Shown here: positions 6,404 to 8,223 of the stretch, one piece after another
Numbering within the stretch: the stretch's first letter is position 1
Layout of the letters: each line of letters opens with the position of its first letter
Notes under the pieces: model-generated
The model's input: only the letters and a program-made list of their open reading frames with translations
Told to the model about the DNA's origin: nothing
The model's database searches: none
Made by a program: the position numbers and the translations under genes
Origin: Lysobacteraceae bacterium
Lineage (GTDB): Bacteria; Pseudomonadota; Gammaproteobacteria; Xanthomonadales; Xanthomonadaceae
DNA: 8,223 nucleotides
Reading direction: 5' to 3'
NCBI GenBank assembly: GCA_017990865.1
Contig: JAGNNB010000122.1
Location: 1-8,223 of the forward strand

Positions 6404-8223
6404 TCAGTTCACCGTGCAGGTCAACACGACCGTCACCGAGCCGCCGTTGGGCAACGTGGGAATAGCGGCGCCCGCCCCTTGCAGCGCCGCCACCAAGGCC
6501 GCCCCGGTCACGGCCGGGCATGCGGCGCCGCCCGCCGCGGTGCAACTTGCCGTGGTGCAGGTCAAGCCGGTCGGCGCCGGGTCGGTCAGCACCGCGCCGT
6601 TCGCGGCATCGGGGCCGAGGTTCGACACGGTGATCGAATAGCTGGTCGTCGCGCCCGAAATCACCGTGTCGGCGAGTTGATCCACTTCGCCGTTCGCGCC
6701 CGGCGTGTTGGTTTTGGTCAAGCGCAGATCCGCGCTGCGCAGGGCATTGGTGATGGTGCAGTCGATGTCGTCGCCGGCCGCGGTGGCGAAGGCCGGCCAC
6801 TCCTGGCGCGTGGACACGGCGGTTCCGGCACCGACCGGCAAGAGCGTCGGCGAACCCGCAGTCGCGTTGGCGCAAACGATTTGCGGGCGATACGCGGCCG
6901 GCGCCTGATCGGGGCCGGTGCCGTTGGCTTTTACCGATTCCTCGAACTGCAGCGTGTTGCCGGCGGGCAACACCACCGCGCCGGTGCTGGCGCTGGCCGG
7001 CAGCGCGACGCCGCTGGTGGTGGCGGTGGCGACCACAACGCCCGCGGAGCGAATGCGCACCTGCATTTGATCGCTTGAGGCCGCGCGACCCACCAGCGCT
7101 TTGCGTAGCGTCACCCACACCGGCGTCGGCGTGTCGCGGCAGGCGCTGGCGACGAAGGTCGGATTGCCCGCGGTTTGCAGCGTGGCGGTGGCGGCGTTGT
7201 GCAAACCGCTGCCCGATGCGCTGGGCGCGGCGCAGGCATCGTTGCCGACGCTTCCGCCGCGATTGACGTTGATGCGCACGGTCACGATATAAGTGTCGGT
7301 CGCGCCTGCGGCCAACGCGCGCGAGGGCGGCTGCAGCGTCCACGGGCCGCTGCCGGTCAGCGAATTCGATGCGCCGCCGTTGAGAACGAAACTCGCCGAC
7401 ACGATGCTCGCGTCCGGATCGAATCCCGGCGTATCGACGAGGCTGTAATTCGCCGTCACCAGCGTCGGATTACTGACTGCGATCGTGTAGGCGATATCGA
7501 ATTGCGTCGGTTGGCCGATCACCGCGACCGGCGCCGCGGCGTTCTTGACCACCGCGATGCGGGCGTCGTCGTCGACGATCGTGTACGTCGAGGTCGTCTG
7601 CGGCGCGCCGCCGCAGGTGATGCTCGAACTCAGCAGAAACGGCGGCGGCGAGCCGGTCGGCGGCACGATCGAGAGCTGGATCGTTTCGTTGCCCTCGCTC
7701 AGCGCATCGTTGACCACCGCGATGGGCAGCGGGAACAGACTGGCGGCGCTGAAACCATCGTATTGGCCGACCGGAACTGCGATCGTCATCGTCGCGCTGT
7801 TGCCGGGCGTGGTGTAGTCGGTACCGAGCGTGGCGCTGCCGCCGACGATCTGCACCGTGATCGTGAACGGGTTGAACGCGGTGCCGTTCACGCGCAGCGT
7901 CGGCACATTGCTGCTGGCGCTCTCGGGCGTGGAGCCGCTGGTCTGCACGAATTCGACGAATGGCCGCAGTTCGATTTGGATGTTGTCGAGAAAATTGCCG
8001 ATGGTGTTGTTGCCGCTGCCCGCGCTGATCGACTCGAAGCCCATGCTGGTGGTGCCGGTGGCGCCGGCGTAAGTGAATGCACCGGTGTAATCGACCCAAC
8101 CGTTGCCGCAGAGCGTCGGTGCGTTCGCCGTGCCCTGCGAAGCGATGGGCGCATTGAACGTGCCGTTGCTGGTGGTGCTGACGCGCACGATCGGCACCGA
8201 GGCGCCGATGGTGTAATCCATCA
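6404..8223 (-). CDS. Calx-beta/DUF11 repeat surface or secreted protein, 5' end cut by window edge
   Basis: At least 605 residues are visible, ending at TGA 6406-6404. An ATG occurs at 8221, but the first ~85 residues read as the end of a beta-sandwich domain (SAGSGNNTIGNFLDNIQIEL), so the true start is almost certainly outside. Residues ~87-219 form a Calx-beta domain (LGTDYTTPG, SEGNETIQLSIV, ending TIVDDD). Residues ~222-346 form a DUF11-like domain. Residues ~367-495 (PVWVTLRKAL to DCTITNA) resemble a prealbumin-like or SpaA-like domain. Residues 496-605 form a typical DUF11 domain (ADLRLTKTNTPG, YSITVSNLGPDAANGAVLTD). The composition is rich in Ala, Thr, Ser, Val and Gly, with spaced cysteines that suggest disulfides outside the cytoplasm. 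Such proteins are usually large adhesins or matrix proteins. The chain stops right after VTVVLTCTVN, with no IPTL/PEP-CTERM-like anchor or membrane helix, so attachment to the surface is unexplained. The exact function is unknown. Confidence 0.88.
   Translation of the reverse strand, partial: MDYTIGASVPIVRVSTTSNGTFNAPIASQGTANAPTLCGNGWVDYTGAFTYAGATGTTSMGFESISAGSGNNTIGNFLDNIQIELRPFVEFVQTSGSTPESASSNVPTLRVNGTAFNPFTITVQIVGGSATLGTDYTTPGNSATMTIAVPVGQYDGFSAASLFPLPIAVVNDALSEGNETIQLSIVPPTGSPPPFLLSSSITCGGAPQTTSTYTIVDDDARIAVVKNAAAPVAVIGQPTQFDIAYTIAVSNPTLVTANYSLVDTPGFDPDASIVSASFVLNGGASNSLTGSGPWTLQPPSRALAAGATDTYIVTVRINVNRGGSVGNDACAAPSASGSGLHNAATATLQTAGNPTFVASACRDTPTPVWVTLRKALVGRAASSDQMQVRIRSAGVVVATATTSGVALPASASTGAVVLPAGNTLQFEESVKANGTGPDQAPAAYRPQIVCANATAGSPTLLPVGAGTAVSTRQEWPAFATAAGDDIDCTITNALRSADLRLTKTNTPGANGEVDQLADTVISGATTSYSITVSNLGPDAANGAVLTDPAPTGLTCTTASCTAAGGAACPAVTGAALVAALQGAGAAIPTLPNGGSVTVVLTCTVN

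Noticed and set aside
6270..7343. Upstream extension of the GAF-GGDEF-EAL frame to an ATG at 7343 (981 codons in total).
   Set aside because: The extra residues are Arg-rich and out of frame with the Calx-beta/DUF11 gene, which is clearly the coding frame there. The GGAGG site fixes the start at 6269.

Overview
The window is high-GC DNA, and all genes I can support lie on the minus strand, so they read from right to left. Codon use, GAF/EAL signalling, a DUF11-type surface protein and REP-like hairpins of the 'gtcgc...gcgctcccac' kind suggest a gammaproteobacterium of the Lysobacteraceae/Xanthomonadaceae (Lysobacter-like). That placement is inference from style, not from a marker gene.

Layout, in the direction of transcription. 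(1) 8223-6404: the 3' part of a large repetitive surface or secreted protein with a Calx-beta domain, DUF11 domains and a prealbumin-like domain. Its start lies beyond the right edge. (2) 6403-6270: a short intergenic gap. (3) 6269-4398: a complete 623-aa cyclic-di-GMP signalling protein, GAF, then a degenerate GGDEF, then an EAL with nearly all catalytic residues present. (4) 4397-4198: an intergenic region with a REP-like hairpin just after the EAL gene, and an AT-rich stretch with tandem 11-bp-spaced repeats that probably holds the promoter of the next unit. (5) 4197-4060: a 45-aa single-pass membrane protein. (6) 4063-1: a giant protein, 1354 aa visible and cut by the left edge, built as an unassigned helical N-terminus, a nucleoside phosphorylase/nucleosidase (PNP) domain, a NACHT NTPase, pentapeptide repeats and near-identical WD40 repeats.

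The last two genes overlap by ATGA and form the most interesting unit. The large protein has the architecture of a bacterial NLR-like conflict protein: an effector enzyme, a signalling NTPase and a repeat sensor. PNP domains in such proteins are known or suspected to destroy cellular nucleotides on phage infection. The WD40 sensor is made of 126-bp units, two of which differ at only one base in 126. The translationally coupled small membrane protein has no recognised family. The unit is therefore a candidate anti-phage or self/non-self system with a possibly undescribed membrane partner.

A REP-like hairpin also lies inside the NLR reading frame, where it encodes part of the linker before the WD40 domain. 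The c-di-GMP gene and the surface-protein gene show no direct functional link to the NLR unit.
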